From assembly GCA_964461815.1 (NCBI GenBank), contig CAYWVF010000010.1, forward strand, positions 1-64,000: a DNA stretch of 64,000 nt, given 5' to 3'. The translations under genes and the position numbers were made by a program. The notes below the pieces were generated by a model. That model made no database searches, had not been told where the DNA came from, and saw only the letters and a program-made list of their open reading frames with translations. The DNA comes from JAAZBA01 sp964461815. GTDB lineage: Bacteria > Bacillota > Clostridia > Oscillospirales > QAMX01. This document shows, one piece after another, positions 34,973 through 43,543 of this stretch (position 1 is the stretch's first letter; every line of letters starts with the position of its first letter).

Positions 34973-35717
34973 TTCCGCATACAATACCCTCGCCCGCTAT
35001 TACGACAAATTCACGCTTGACGTTCCTTATAATAAATTTGCAGACTTTTACGAGCGTATTTTCAATGAACACAAGCTGTCTCCAAAGCTCGTTCTTGATC
35101 TCGCCTGCGGCACAGGTACTCTTACCTGGATAATGGCTGAACGTGGGTACGAGATGATCGGTACAGATCAGTCAAGTGAGATGCTGAGTCAAGCCTACTC
35201 AAAATATTTTCCCGATGATCTGCCAAGCGATAAATCAGAGATGCTCATCTCCCCTGTATTTCTTAATCAAAGCATGACGGAGCTTGATCTTTACGGTACG
35301 ATCGAAGCCTGCATATGCTCACTCGACAGCATAAATTACGTTATCGACAGAGACGAGCTTGACCGTGCTTTCTCACTCGTATCATTATTCACCGAACCGG
35401 GTGGAATCTTTATTTTCGATGTGAACACACCGGATAAGCTGGCAGCTCTCGATCAGACAGCATATACACGTGAGTGCAGCGATGCATTCTGCGTATATCA
35501 GGCTGACTTTGACAATGTTGAAAAGCTTTTGACATATACTATAGATCTGTTTGAGCTGAGAGGCAAGCTCTACAGTCGTTCTCAGGAATTTCACTATGAG
35601 CGTGCATATACGACCGATGAGCTTTTTTCACTTCTTGAAAAAAACGGATTTATTGACATCAAGGAATATCCGTCCCATGAAAAAGGACGTATTTTTATAT
35701 CAGCAATAAAGCAATAA
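34965..35717 (+). CDS. Class I SAM-dependent methyltransferase
   Basis: The 250-residue protein has motif I VLDLACGTGTLTW at about residues 43-55, the acidic loop GTDQSSEML, and a C-terminal beta-strand domain typical of the clostridial methyltransferase family related to Methyltransf_25. The acceptor substrate cannot be inferred. It overlaps yerC by 8 bases and lies 18 bases before hslO, so it belongs to the same forward transcription unit. Confidence 0.85.
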   Translation: MSDSAYNTLARYYDKFTLDVPYNKFADFYERIFNEHKLSPKLVLDLACGTGTLTWIMAERGYEMIGTDQSSEMLSQAYSKYFPDDLPSDKSEMLISPVFLNQSMTELDLYGTIEACICSLDSINYVIDRDELDRAFSLVSLFTEPGGIFIFDVNTPDKLAALDQTAYTRECSDAFCVYQADFDNVEKLLTYTIDLFELRGKLYSRSQEFHYERAYTTDELFSLLEKNGFIDIKEYPSHEKGRIFISAIKQ

Positions 35718-35735
35718 AAAGGAGATTTATTATTT

Positions 35736-36608
35736 ATGTCCGACAGGATCATTCGCGCTACCTGTAAAAATGCAGGTATTCGTGCTATCGCAATAGATGC
35801 TCGCGGTATTGTAGAGCGAGCACGTCAAATTCACAACTCCACCCCACTCGCAACGGCAGCTCTCGGCAGAGTGCTTGAAGCTGCATCAATGCTCGGTGCG
35901 GAGCTTAAGGATTCCGGCTCATCACTGACAATGCAGTTTAAAGGAAACGGACCTCTCGGTACTATCACAGCCGTATCGGATTCATCCGGTAATGTAAGAG
36001 GCTATCTTCAAAATCCGGGTACCGAGCTTCCTTTGAATTCACTTGGCAAGCTGAATGTCGGCGGCGGTGTCGGTACCGATGGAAGCATCACAGTCATTAA
36101 GGATCTTGCAATGAAAGAACCGTTTATAGGAACAGTACCTCTTTCAAACGGTGAAATTGCGGAGGACGTTGCAAGCTACCTTACTCACAGTGAGCAGATT
36201 CCGTCAGCAGTAGCTCTCGGTGTTCTTGTAGACCGTGACTATACCGTAAAATGTGCAGGCGGATACATTATATCCGTACTTCCAAGCGTAACAGAGGAAG
36301 AGGTCATTCGCCTTGCAAACGCCATAGAATCCGCTCCTTCCGCAACTCAGATGCTCGACTCCGGCATGACACTCGAGGATATGCTCACACGTGTACTTCC
36401 GGGGTTCGAGGTCAATATACTTGAGGAGCTCCCCGTTGAATACAGATGTCCATGTTCACGTGAGCGTGTTGAACGCGCTCTGATCAGTATGGGTAAAAAA
36501 GATCTGAGTGATATGGCAGCGGAAGGTCAAACTATCGAAACAACATGTCAGTTTTGCGATAAGGTATATAAATTCACACCGGAAGAGCTGAAGAATCTAT
36601 TGAAATAG
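35736..36608 (+). CDS. hslO: Redox-regulated chaperone Hsp33
   Basis: The 290-residue protein is a full-length Hsp33. The C-terminal zinc switch reads CPCSRERVERAL and then CQFCDKVYKF, giving the CxC and CxxC pairs whose oxidation activates holdase activity. The N-terminal domain has LGAELKDSGSSLTMQFKGNGPLG. It protects unfolded cytoplasmic proteins under oxidative stress. The start follows AAAAAGGAG. It is third in the yerC unit and 11 bases before a VOC gene. Confidence 0.96.
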   Translation: MSDRIIRATCKNAGIRAIAIDARGIVERARQIHNSTPLATAALGRVLEAASMLGAELKDSGSSLTMQFKGNGPLGTITAVSDSSGNVRGYLQNPGTELPLNSLGKLNVGGGVGTDGSITVIKDLAMKEPFIGTVPLSNGEIAEDVASYLTHSEQIPSAVALGVLVDRDYTVKCAGGYIISVLPSVTEEEVIRLANAIESAPSATQMLDSGMTLEDMLTRVLPGFEVNILEELPVEYRCPCSRERVERALISMGKKDLSDMAAEGQTIETTCQFCDKVYKFTPEELKNLLK

Positions 36609-36619
36609 GAGAAAAAATT

Positions 36620-37036
36620 ATGGCTAACAACGTAGTACACGGAATGGGATTCCATCATATTGCACTTAGATGTAAGGATTTTGAAAAAAGCGTAAAGTTT
36701 TACGAGGCTATCAGCTGTGTAAAGGTAGCCGAATGGGGTGACGAAATAAAGAAGATCGCCATGGTCGATCTCGGTGACGGAGGTCGTATAGAGCTGTTCA
36801 GCGGCGGCATAGAAGACAAGGTCGAATCAGCTACTCAGAGCGGTGAATGGTTCCACTTTGCTATTAAGGCAGACGATCCCGATGTTGCATTCTCAGCTGC
36901 AATTGCGGCAGGTGCGACAGAGAAGATAGCTCCGTATGATACCGTATTAAAATCAGATCCGCCTATGCATGTACGTCTTGCATTTGTATATGGTCCTAGC
37001 GGTGAGGTCATTGAGTTTTTTAAGCAAAAAGATTAA
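36620..37036 (+). CDS. VOC-family (glyoxalase-fold) protein
   Basis: The 138-residue protein has the two-module VOC fold: FHHIALRCKDFEKSVKFYEA in the first half, and WFHFAIKADDPDVAFSAAIAAG and FVYGPSGEVIEFFKQ in the second. Histidines and the late glutamate are at positions that often bind metal in this family. Reactions in the family range from lactoylglutathione lyase to isomerases and dioxygenases. It is followed 18 bases later by a Dabb protein and then a sugar-isomerase-like gene, so it may act on the same substrate. Confidence 0.84.
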   Translation: MANNVVHGMGFHHIALRCKDFEKSVKFYEAISCVKVAEWGDEIKKIAMVDLGDGGRIELFSGGIEDKVESATQSGEWFHFAIKADDPDVAFSAAIAAGATEKIAPYDTVLKSDPPMHVRLAFVYGPSGEVIEFFKQKD

Positions 37037-37054
37037 TTTTAAGGAGATATATCG

Positions 37055-37351
37055 ATGATAAAGCATATAGTATTTTGGAATCTACTTGACGAAGCAGACG
37101 GACGTACAAAGAAAGAAAACGCAGCTCTCATAAAGGCAGGTCTTGAACGTCTTGTAGGTATCGTTGACGGACTGGTTTCCATGCATGTAGGCGAGGGCTT
37201 TGGAGATTCAAGCTGGGATCTTTGTCTCGTTTCGGATTTCGAGTCAAAGGAAGCTCTTGAGGCTTATCAGACTCACCCGGATCATATGAAGGTACGTGAG
37301 CTTGTGAAAAAAGTACGCACAGATCGTGTTCTGTGTGATTATGAATACTAA
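37055..37351 (+). CDS. Dabb (stress-responsive alpha/beta barrel) domain protein
   Basis: The 98-residue protein matches the dimeric alpha/beta barrel domain: MIKHIVFWNLLDEADG, a central GLVSMHVGEGFGDSSWDLCLVSDFESKEALEAYQTHPDHMKV, and a short C-terminal strand. Dabb proteins have been described as stress-induced and some as small cyclases or lyases; the role here is unknown. AAGGAG sets the start. It is flanked by a VOC gene and a TIM-barrel isomerase in the same direction. Confidence 0.86.
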   Translation: MIKHIVFWNLLDEADGRTKKENAALIKAGLERLVGIVDGLVSMHVGEGFGDSSWDLCLVSDFESKEALEAYQTHPDHMKVRELVKKVRTDRVLCDYEY

Positions 37352-37402
37352 GTTTAAATTTCATCGTACAGGTTATATGTTATAAAAAAGGAGGTTCACA
37401 TC

Positions 37403-38176
37403 ATGAAAATCGGGTGCTCAGCTTCAATAGACAAGCTGGAAACAATAGATAAAATCGGTTACGACCTCATAGAGCTGCCCGTCAGCTACATATCCGAGTT
37501 AAGTATGGATGAATTAAAAGAGTTAAAGTTTAAAATCGATGCTGCTAATATAGGTTGCATAAGTTGCAATGTACTTATGTCATCCAAAGTTGCTCCACTC
37601 TACATAGATGGCGGCATGCACTGCTCACGTGAGTATCTCGAAAAAGTATTCCCTATGTTGGCATATCTCGGAGTTAAAATTGTGGTATTCGGTAGCGGCA
37701 GTTTCCGCAAGATGCCGCCGGAAGTAGCACCGGAACGTCAACATGAGTTATTGCGTAATTTCATGATAATGCTCGAATCCATCGCAAGAGCAAATGATAT
37801 TCTCGTAGTAATAGAGCCTCTTAATTCCGACGAAACAAATACTATTCTTACAACAAAATCTGCAATGGAATTTGTTTATGAGCTTAATCTCTCGAATCTG
37901 AAGCTGCTCGTAGATCTGTATCACTTCTATCGTGAGAATGAACCGTTGGAACGTATATATAAATATGGGGCATACATCAAGCATGTACATATTGCAGAAC
38001 CAACAAAGCGTGAATATATGACGGAATCTGACGAATATAACTATGCGCCGTTTTTCAAGGCACTTAAGGACATCGGCTACAACGGTTTCATCGTATTTGA
38101 AGGCGGCAGGAGCGATTTCGACACAGGCGTAATCAATACATATAATGTTTTGAAATCATTCTGCTTGACAAGATAA
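37403..38176 (+). CDS. Sugar phosphate isomerase/epimerase-like TIM-barrel protein
   Basis: The 257-residue protein has the AP endonuclease 2/xylose isomerase-like barrel: GYDLIELPVSYI, LGVKIVVFGSGSFRKMP, VVIEPLNSDETN, VDLYHFYRENEP, IKHVHIAEP and FIVFEGGR. The acidic and histidine residues at strand ends form the usual metal site (E in IEPL, D in VDLYHF, H in HVHI, E in FEGG). Substrates of this family are sugars and inositol derivatives. AGGAGG lies 10 bases before ATG. With VOC and Dabb it forms a small metabolic cluster of unknown substrate. Confidence 0.85.
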   Translation: MKIGCSASIDKLETIDKIGYDLIELPVSYISELSMDELKELKFKIDAANIGCISCNVLMSSKVAPLYIDGGMHCSREYLEKVFPMLAYLGVKIVVFGSGSFRKMPPEVAPERQHELLRNFMIMLESIARANDILVVIEPLNSDETNTILTTKSAMEFVYELNLSNLKLLVDLYHFYRENEPLERIYKYGAYIKHVHIAEPTKREYMTESDEYNYAPFFKALKDIGYNGFIVFEGGRSDFDTGVINTYNVLKSFCLTR

Positions 38177-38373
38177 GTCGATCATGTTATACTATCATCT
38201 GTGATTTTGATTTGTGAGCGTAGTATCGTTCGTTACATTTTATTTCTTGTGGCGATACATTTTATTCTGTTTTTATAAACATAGATTAAGTGTTACACTC
38301 AATCTCAGTTTTCTTGTTGTATGAAAATCATACGAAAACAAAATAGCGGCAGAAGGGTCTGCCGCTCATATTT

Positions 38374-38458
38374 GCGGGTATGGTGGAATTGGTTGACACG
38401 CAGGATTTAGGTTCCTGTGCCGCAAGGCGTGTGGGTTCGAGTCCCACTACCCGTACCA
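38374..38458 (+). tRNA. tRNA-Leu (anticodon TAG)
   Basis: Acceptor GCGGGTA (38374-38380) pairs with TACCCGT (38448-38454), discriminator A, CCA encoded at 38456-38458. Stem CAGGA/TCCTG encloses TTTAGGT, anticodon TAG, reading CUA. The long variable arm TGCCGCAAGGCGT and the GGTTCGAGTCC T-loop confirm a class II leucine tRNA. A hairpin GCGGCAG/CTGCCGC just upstream (38347-38365) probably ends the preceding transcript. Confidence 0.96.
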
Positions 38459-38480
38459 ACATCGCTTGCAATAATCGTAA

Positions 38481-38520
38481 CAAAAAACAAGGCTAAATTC
38501 ATATTTAGCCTTGTTTTTTG
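38481..38520 (+). terminator. Terminator of tRNA-Leu
   Basis: A perfect 18-bp stem pairs 38481-38498 with 38503-38520 around a 4-base loop, with A-run before and T-run in the 3' arm. Confidence 0.85.
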
Positions 38521-38637
38521 TTTGTTTTTTACTTTTTCAAAAATATTTAAAAGCCGCAAAAACACACTTTTAAACACACATTGACATGCATGTGGAAAAC
38601 GCTTTATATTGTGATCTTCGGAGGATATTTTGATCGA

Positions 38638-40164
38638 TCAAAAGTAATATATTGCCGGTTTACTGCCTTTGATAACGATCGGAATATTGGATTTGAACTG
38701 TACCGCAAAAGGCATGTCTGCTTTGATGCCCTTCTTTTTCAAGGAATGAGGATTGTAAAACAGTGCATCCGGATCTACTGCCGTTGTATCAAGCAAATTA
38801 ATGTGCTTACGACAGCTGCCATTTACCTCTATCTTTATATGACTTACAAAATCAGCTGCATTTTCGAAATACAGCTCAGCATACACCCTAGCTTTTGCCG
38901 AAGTGGCGTTGATAAAGACAAAATCACAATCCGTACTCGTTACATCATCAAAGAACCACGAATAAGCTCCTGCCATTTTATGCTGATGCTCCACTTTATC
39001 AAACAGCTGCTTTCTCCCACTGCTTCTCGGAACATATGGCAGCTCAAGCGTATATGTACCCTGTCCGTTCATATACCAGTCCCGGACATTCAGATCGTAA
39101 ATCAGGTAGAGGTTTTCCGGATAGTAAATTCCCATCAATCCGAAATATGTCTCTTCATTACCTGTAAGCAGGCAGGTCTTCGGATCGATAAGTGTATATT
39201 CCTCTTTTTGTCCTCCGTCAAACCCGTGGTGAGGTATCTGTAGAATATCCGATTTCAAATAAGCGCCCCAACGTTCGGCAAGTTCGGCGATCTTGAAGTT
39301 CGCATCTCCACACCATAGAATGACCTGATCCTCTATCGTCATTTTAATTACGAGCGATATATAATTAAAGCAGGAAACAGGTACTGTAAAGCAATCATCT
39401 GGAGATGAAAGCACCTCAAGCTTTGCATTAGAAAAGGTATATATCTGACCTGTATGCGGTCTAATAAGCTGTGCGCCGTATTTTTTGACACAGTCATTGA
39501 GTTCGTTGATCTTATTTAAATTATCCGACGATTCCAACGCAGGTACTCGCTTGATATTTGCTTCATCTGCATCAGGGAAATTATATATAAATCTTTCAAC
39601 TATGACTTCATCCGCATACTTTTCTGTGAATGTAATGCAGCATCTGTAGTGATCCACATCTGGATGTGTCATTATCCACGCCGCTACGATCGGTTTTTCG
39701 GTCGTAGCCTGCTCATGTAGGCATCGCATCAGGCTGTCTGCATCGGGTTCAAAATCCCAACCACCGTCAAATATGATAAATCTTCCGTCGGAAAGTCTGA
39801 TGATCGACGACTGTCCGTAGTCTTCAAGCTCAAGCTGAGTCAATAGGGACTTGACGTTTTCGCTCCGAGGTGTATCATTAAAATTAAGATATTCGCTTTC
39901 GGGCTCGTATACTATACGCATTTTTTTTACGGACGGATAATACATCGCATAGACTGCGGTATCTGCTTTTTGTAAATATACCGCTTTATTCTCCGTTCCA
40001 TGTATAAACTCATTATATATACAGAATCCGACAGTTTCAAGCTCTGACATATACATATCGAAATCTACAGTACTAACATCTGCGTAGCTATAGACAACGA
40101 CTTCTCCGCCTTCGTCTTCACAATAAAGCTTTTTTCCGAATTTAATCTTGGGAATATTCATCAT
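38638..40164 (-). CDS. ComEC-like metallo-beta-lactamase-fold protein
   Basis: The 508-residue soluble protein has a metallo-beta-lactamase core: FIIFDGGWDFEP, THPDVDHYRC (residues 166-175, the HxDxDH variant seen in ComEC-type proteins), WCGDANF and QIPHHGFDGGQ. There is no signal peptide and no ComEC membrane domain. Flanking regions before residue 110 and after 390 are unassigned; the latter has beta-rich composition and might bind carbohydrate or nucleic acid. It lies 25 bases after an aldo/keto reductase gene and is likely in its operon. A hydrolase role is expected, but the substrate is unknown. Confidence 0.7.
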   Translation of the reverse strand: MMNIPKIKFGKKLYCEDEGGEVVVYSYADVSTVDFDMYMSELETVGFCIYNEFIHGTENKAVYLQKADTAVYAMYYPSVKKMRIVYEPESEYLNFNDTPRSENVKSLLTQLELEDYGQSSIIRLSDGRFIIFDGGWDFEPDADSLMRCLHEQATTEKPIVAAWIMTHPDVDHYRCCITFTEKYADEVIVERFIYNFPDADEANIKRVPALESSDNLNKINELNDCVKKYGAQLIRPHTGQIYTFSNAKLEVLSSPDDCFTVPVSCFNYISLVIKMTIEDQVILWCGDANFKIAELAERWGAYLKSDILQIPHHGFDGGQKEEYTLIDPKTCLLTGNEETYFGLMGIYYPENLYLIYDLNVRDWYMNGQGTYTLELPYVPRSSGRKQLFDKVEHQHKMAGAYSWFFDDVTSTDCDFVFINATSAKARVYAELYFENAADFVSHIKIEVNGSCRKHINLLDTTAVDPDALFYNPHSLKKKGIKADMPFAVQFKSNIPIVIKGSKPAIYYF

Positions 40165-40189
40165 AAATCAGCCTTTCTTAATACATATT

Positions 40190-41368
40190 TTAAAAATGAA
40201 TAAACTTCGAAACTACCTTACGTGCAGCCTTATAAATATTTCCCTCCAATTCACCCTGCGCCGCTTTAAGCTGACTTCGGATCTCTATATGCTGTGGACA
40301 ATGCTTCTCGCATTTTCCGCAGCCAATACAATTTGATGCAGCAGTGGAATTCTGACGCAGTGCCGTACACATAAAGTAATCTACCAACGACCAGAACTTT
40401 CCCTCCGCATATCGGCGATTATATGCCGCAAACGTTCCCGGGATGTCAACGCCTCGTGGACATGGCATACAATATCCGCACCCTGTACATCCGACCTTCA
40501 TTTTTGCGTTGATCGCCTTTACTACGTTTTGAAGCATCGTCTCATCATCTTCGGTAAGCTCGCCTACGCTTGAGGTCGATGCAGTGTTGATATTGTCACG
40601 CACCATTTCTTCCGAATTCATTCCCGACAGCACGACCGTTATCTCAGGCTGATTCCACAGCCAACGAAATGCCCATTGTGCCGGTGTATACTTTGTTTTA
40701 TGCTCCGCAAATATTTTCTTTGCATCCTCCGGCAAACGATTTACAAGCTTTCCACCTCTGAGTGGCTCCATAATTATTACCGCAAGACCCTTTTCATGTG
40801 CATAGTTAAGTCCGCGTCTTCCCGCCTGAGAATGCTCGTCCATATAATTATACTGTATCTGGCAAAAATCCCAATCGTATGCATCTACCAGCTTACAGAA
40901 CATATCGGAATTTCCATGATATGAGAAGCCTATCTGACGAATCGCACCGGATGCTTTCTTTTCCTCTATCCACGCTTCTATTCCGAGAGCCTTCAATCTT
41001 TCCCATGTGTCTGTATCTGTCAGCATATGCATAAGGTAGTAATCGATGTGATCTGTGCGGAGACGTGACAGCTCTTCGGCAAACAGCTTATCGAGTGTAT
41101 CTCCGGTCTTTATCATATAGTGAGGCAGCTTCGTTGCAATATATACCTTATCACGTATATTATTTCTCTCGAAAATTTCTCCTACGGCAGCTTCACTTCC
41201 GGGATATATATACGCAGTATCGTAATAATTTACACCCGCTTCATATGCTGTCATTATCTCACGTTCGGTTTCTTCCATATCTATCGAGCCGAGCTTTCGC
41301 GGAAATCTCATGCATCCGAAGCCAAGCACCGACAGCTCATTTCCGTATTTATCACTACGATATTTCAT
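40190..41368 (-). CDS. Aldo/keto reductase with C-terminal 4Fe-4S domain
   Basis: The 392-residue protein has an AKR barrel (LGFGCMRFPRKLGSIDMEETE, NYYDTAYIYPGSE with the catalytic Asp/Tyr, IATKLP with Lys, YYLMHML with His) and a C-terminal ferredoxin region with CTGCGYCMPCPRGVDIP and CIGCGKCEKHCPQHIEI. This fused type is common in anaerobes and probably takes electrons from ferredoxin or NADPH to reduce carbonyl substrates. It has a near-consensus promoter and precedes the MBL-fold gene at 25 bases. Confidence 0.9.
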   Translation of the reverse strand: MKYRSDKYGNELSVLGFGCMRFPRKLGSIDMEETEREIMTAYEAGVNYYDTAYIYPGSEAAVGEIFERNNIRDKVYIATKLPHYMIKTGDTLDKLFAEELSRLRTDHIDYYLMHMLTDTDTWERLKALGIEAWIEEKKASGAIRQIGFSYHGNSDMFCKLVDAYDWDFCQIQYNYMDEHSQAGRRGLNYAHEKGLAVIIMEPLRGGKLVNRLPEDAKKIFAEHKTKYTPAQWAFRWLWNQPEITVVLSGMNSEEMVRDNINTASTSSVGELTEDDETMLQNVVKAINAKMKVGCTGCGYCMPCPRGVDIPGTFAAYNRRYAEGKFWSLVDYFMCTALRQNSTAASNCIGCGKCEKHCPQHIEIRSQLKAAQGELEGNIYKAARKVVSKFIHF

Positions 41369-41394
41369 TTCAATTGACCCCTTCTTTTTTTTAT

Positions 41395-41423
41395 ATTATA
41401 TCACTAAAAGCATTCTTTCGCAA
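41395..41423 (-). promoter_or_regulatory. Promoter of aldo/keto reductase gene
   Basis: On the minus strand, TTGCGA -35 (41418-41423), a 17-base spacer and TATAAT -10 (41395-41400), 27 bases before the start codon. Confidence 0.7.
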
Positions 41424-41693
41424 CATGATCGGACAATATAACTTTCATCGTATTATAAAAATATGCTATCAGTTTTTCATTATAGCTAGACAAGCAGACA
41501 ATATTTTGATATAATATAAAATGATATAGCAACTATAACATTTTTATGTATGTTCTCTGTTTTTTCAGAATCAGCCTTTTTACAGCGGTTTTTCACGCAT
41601 TAATAGGCTTTGACAATTGCATACAGAATAAATTTGAAGCAATGGCGGTATATTAAAACAGATATATCACCTGTTCATTAAACGAGGTATACT
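41424..41693. other. Intergenic region and leader of yfcE
   Basis: No gene is seen. A forward promoter with TAGACA (41487-41492), 17 bases and TATAAT (41510-41515) would give a leader of about 170 bases before yfcE. The leader has T-rich runs and no clear stable fold. Confidence 0.5.
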
Positions 41694-42245
41694 ATGAAAT
41701 TATTTATTGCATCCGATATCCACGGCTCAGCATACTATTGTAAAAAGCTTCTTGAGGCTTACAGCTCTGAAAAAGCTGACCGTATGCTCCTGCTCGGAGA
41801 CATTCTCTACCACGGTCCCAGAAATGATCTTCCCGTAGAATATGCTCCCAAAGCTGTGGCAGCCATGCTCAATGATCTAAAGGACAGTATTTACTGTGTT
41901 CGCGGCAATTGTGACACAGATGCTGATCAGATGCTCCTTGAATTTCCGATCATGGCAGATTATATCACGCTTTTCGTAGGTGATCGTGCTATATTTGCCA
42001 CTCATGGTCACAAATTTAATCAAAACTCTCTGCCGCCGCTTCACAAAGGCGACATTCTTCTTCACGGACACACTCACGTCCCGAAATGTACAGAGTTCGA
42101 TTCATATGTTTACTGTAACCCAGGCTCTGTCTCCATTCCAAAAGAATGCTCCGAGCACAGCTACATTATACTTGAAAGCAATGAGCTCATCTGGAAAACA
42201 CTCGAGGGTAAAATCTATATGCAATATTCTTTACAGGAGGGATAA
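41694..42245 (+). CDS. yfcE: YfcE/MJ0936-type metallophosphodiesterase
   Basis: The 183-residue protein has the five calcineurin-like motifs: DIHGSAYYCKK, LLLGDILYHGPRND, VRGNCDTD, ATHGHKFN and LHGHTHVPKC. Members bind two metals, usually manganese, and hydrolyse phosphodiesters; the natural substrate of YfcE is uncertain. It is full length. The gene is 6 bases upstream of a LysR-type regulator and probably co-transcribed. Confidence 0.92.
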   Translation: MKLFIASDIHGSAYYCKKLLEAYSSEKADRMLLLGDILYHGPRNDLPVEYAPKAVAAMLNDLKDSIYCVRGNCDTDADQMLLEFPIMADYITLFVGDRAIFATHGHKFNQNSLPPLHKGDILLHGHTHVPKCTEFDSYVYCNPGSVSIPKECSEHSYIILESNELIWKTLEGKIYMQYSLQEG

Positions 42246-42251
42246 GCAGAA

Positions 42252-43172
42252 ATGAATATCATGCACATGAAATATGCCGTTGAAATCGCAAAGGCAGGCT
42301 CAATAAATAAGGCATCCGACATTCTGCTTATTGCACAGCCTAACCTCAGCCGTTCCGTAAAGGAGCTTGAAGCTGATCTCGGAATCACTATTTTCGACCG
42401 TTCCTCCAAAGGAATGTTTCTCACTCCGGAGGGTGAGGAATTTATCGGATATGCCAAGAAGATCCTTGAGCAGATAGACGAAGTCGAAGCAATGTACAAA
42501 ACAGGACTTCCCGAAAAACAGAAATTCTCGATATCTGTGCCGAGATCAAGCTATATTTCCGATGCTTTTGCTAATTTTTCTATACTTTTAAGCGATAAGC
42601 CTGCCGAAATAGTCTACAACGAAACAAACTCACTAAACACAATAAACAACATCCTGCAGTCCGATTATAATCTCGGTATCATAAGATATTCCAAGAGCTA
42701 CGATAAGTACTTCAAAAAATTTCTCGACGAAAAAAGCTTATCCTATGAGCTGATTTCCGAGTTTACGCCGTTGCTTATTGTCAGCGCAGACAGTGAGCTG
42801 GCAAAGAAGCCTGAGCTGAAGCTCTCCGATCTTAACAGCTTTATCGAGATAGTCCACGACGATCAGTTTGTGCCTGCACTCCCTGTATCGGCAGTCAAGA
42901 GAGAAGAGTTATCCGACAATATATCACGCAGGATATTTGTTTTTGAACGTGCAAGCCAATTCGATCTGTTATCCAAAAACAATAAGACATTTATGTGGGG
43001 CTCGGCACTTCCCGATAAGCTTCTCAAGGAGTATTCTTTTGTTCAGCGAAGCTGTGCCGAATATCAGAAATTATACAAGGACGTTCTGATCTACCGTAAG
43101 GATTACCGTCTTTCTGAGCTGGACAAGAAATTCATAACTGAGCTGTGCAATTCAAAGCGCAGGTATTTGTAG
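42252..43172 (+). CDS. LysR-family transcriptional regulator
   Basis: The 306-residue protein has the winged helix-turn-helix at about residues 3-60 (KYAVEIAKAGSINKASDILLIAQPNLSRSVKELE, then DRSSKGMFLTPEGEEF) and a PBP-like effector domain. LysR regulators usually activate a divergent or nearby gene upon binding a metabolite. It follows yfcE by 6 bases and precedes the NfnAB-hydrogenase block by 370 bases; control of that block is possible but not shown. Confidence 0.88.
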   Translation: MNIMHMKYAVEIAKAGSINKASDILLIAQPNLSRSVKELEADLGITIFDRSSKGMFLTPEGEEFIGYAKKILEQIDEVEAMYKTGLPEKQKFSISVPRSSYISDAFANFSILLSDKPAEIVYNETNSLNTINNILQSDYNLGIIRYSKSYDKYFKKFLDEKSLSYELISEFTPLLIVSADSELAKKPELKLSDLNSFIEIVHDDQFVPALPVSAVKREELSDNISRRIFVFERASQFDLLSKNNKTFMWGSALPDKLLKEYSFVQRSCAEYQKLYKDVLIYRKDYRLSELDKKFITELCNSKRRYL

Positions 43173-43543
43173 GGTATATCAAAAACCATCATCGGTTATG
43201 CTTTTTTCTATCATTTGTCTGTATAACCGCTCTGTTTTGCCGAAATATACGCAGCTTATGTTCTGTGTCTTGTTACGTTTTTGCTTCCGCATTCACGCTA
43301 GCTCATGCATTATTTCGGATCTGTTTTCGATTACAAACGGTCGCAGTTTGACTGCTGCCGTTTTTTCTTTTTTCCTTTCCCGTTATGAGTAAATTAACCA
43401 ATACTTACATTGTAAAACCGTGTCCGGTTATATCAATACATATAATATCGATAAGCTTTTATAGTAATTCCTATTTTCGTCAAAAAGTGATACAATTATA
43501 TTACGAATGTACAAATAGTAGATTTCAAAAAAGGAGATTTGTT
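43173..43543. other. Intergenic region before the nfn-hyd cluster
   Basis: No gene is convincing. A GC-containing hairpin with T-run at 43335-43366 (ACGG and GCAGT arms, then TTTTTT) is a probable terminator for the LysR gene. Downstream, a weak TACAAT -10 lies near 43488. I did not find a convincing Rex operator of the TTGTTAA-type here. Confidence 0.5.
43335..43366 (+). terminator. Terminator of yfcE-lysR unit
   Basis: Arms AAACGG and CCGTTT enclose GCAGT/ACTGC with a small internal mismatch, followed by TTTTTTCTTTTTT. Confidence 0.6.

Noticed and set aside
43385..43543. Rex operator upstream of nfnA
   Set aside because: No TTGTTAA-type inverted repeat stands out; only loosely similar AT-rich stretches were found.
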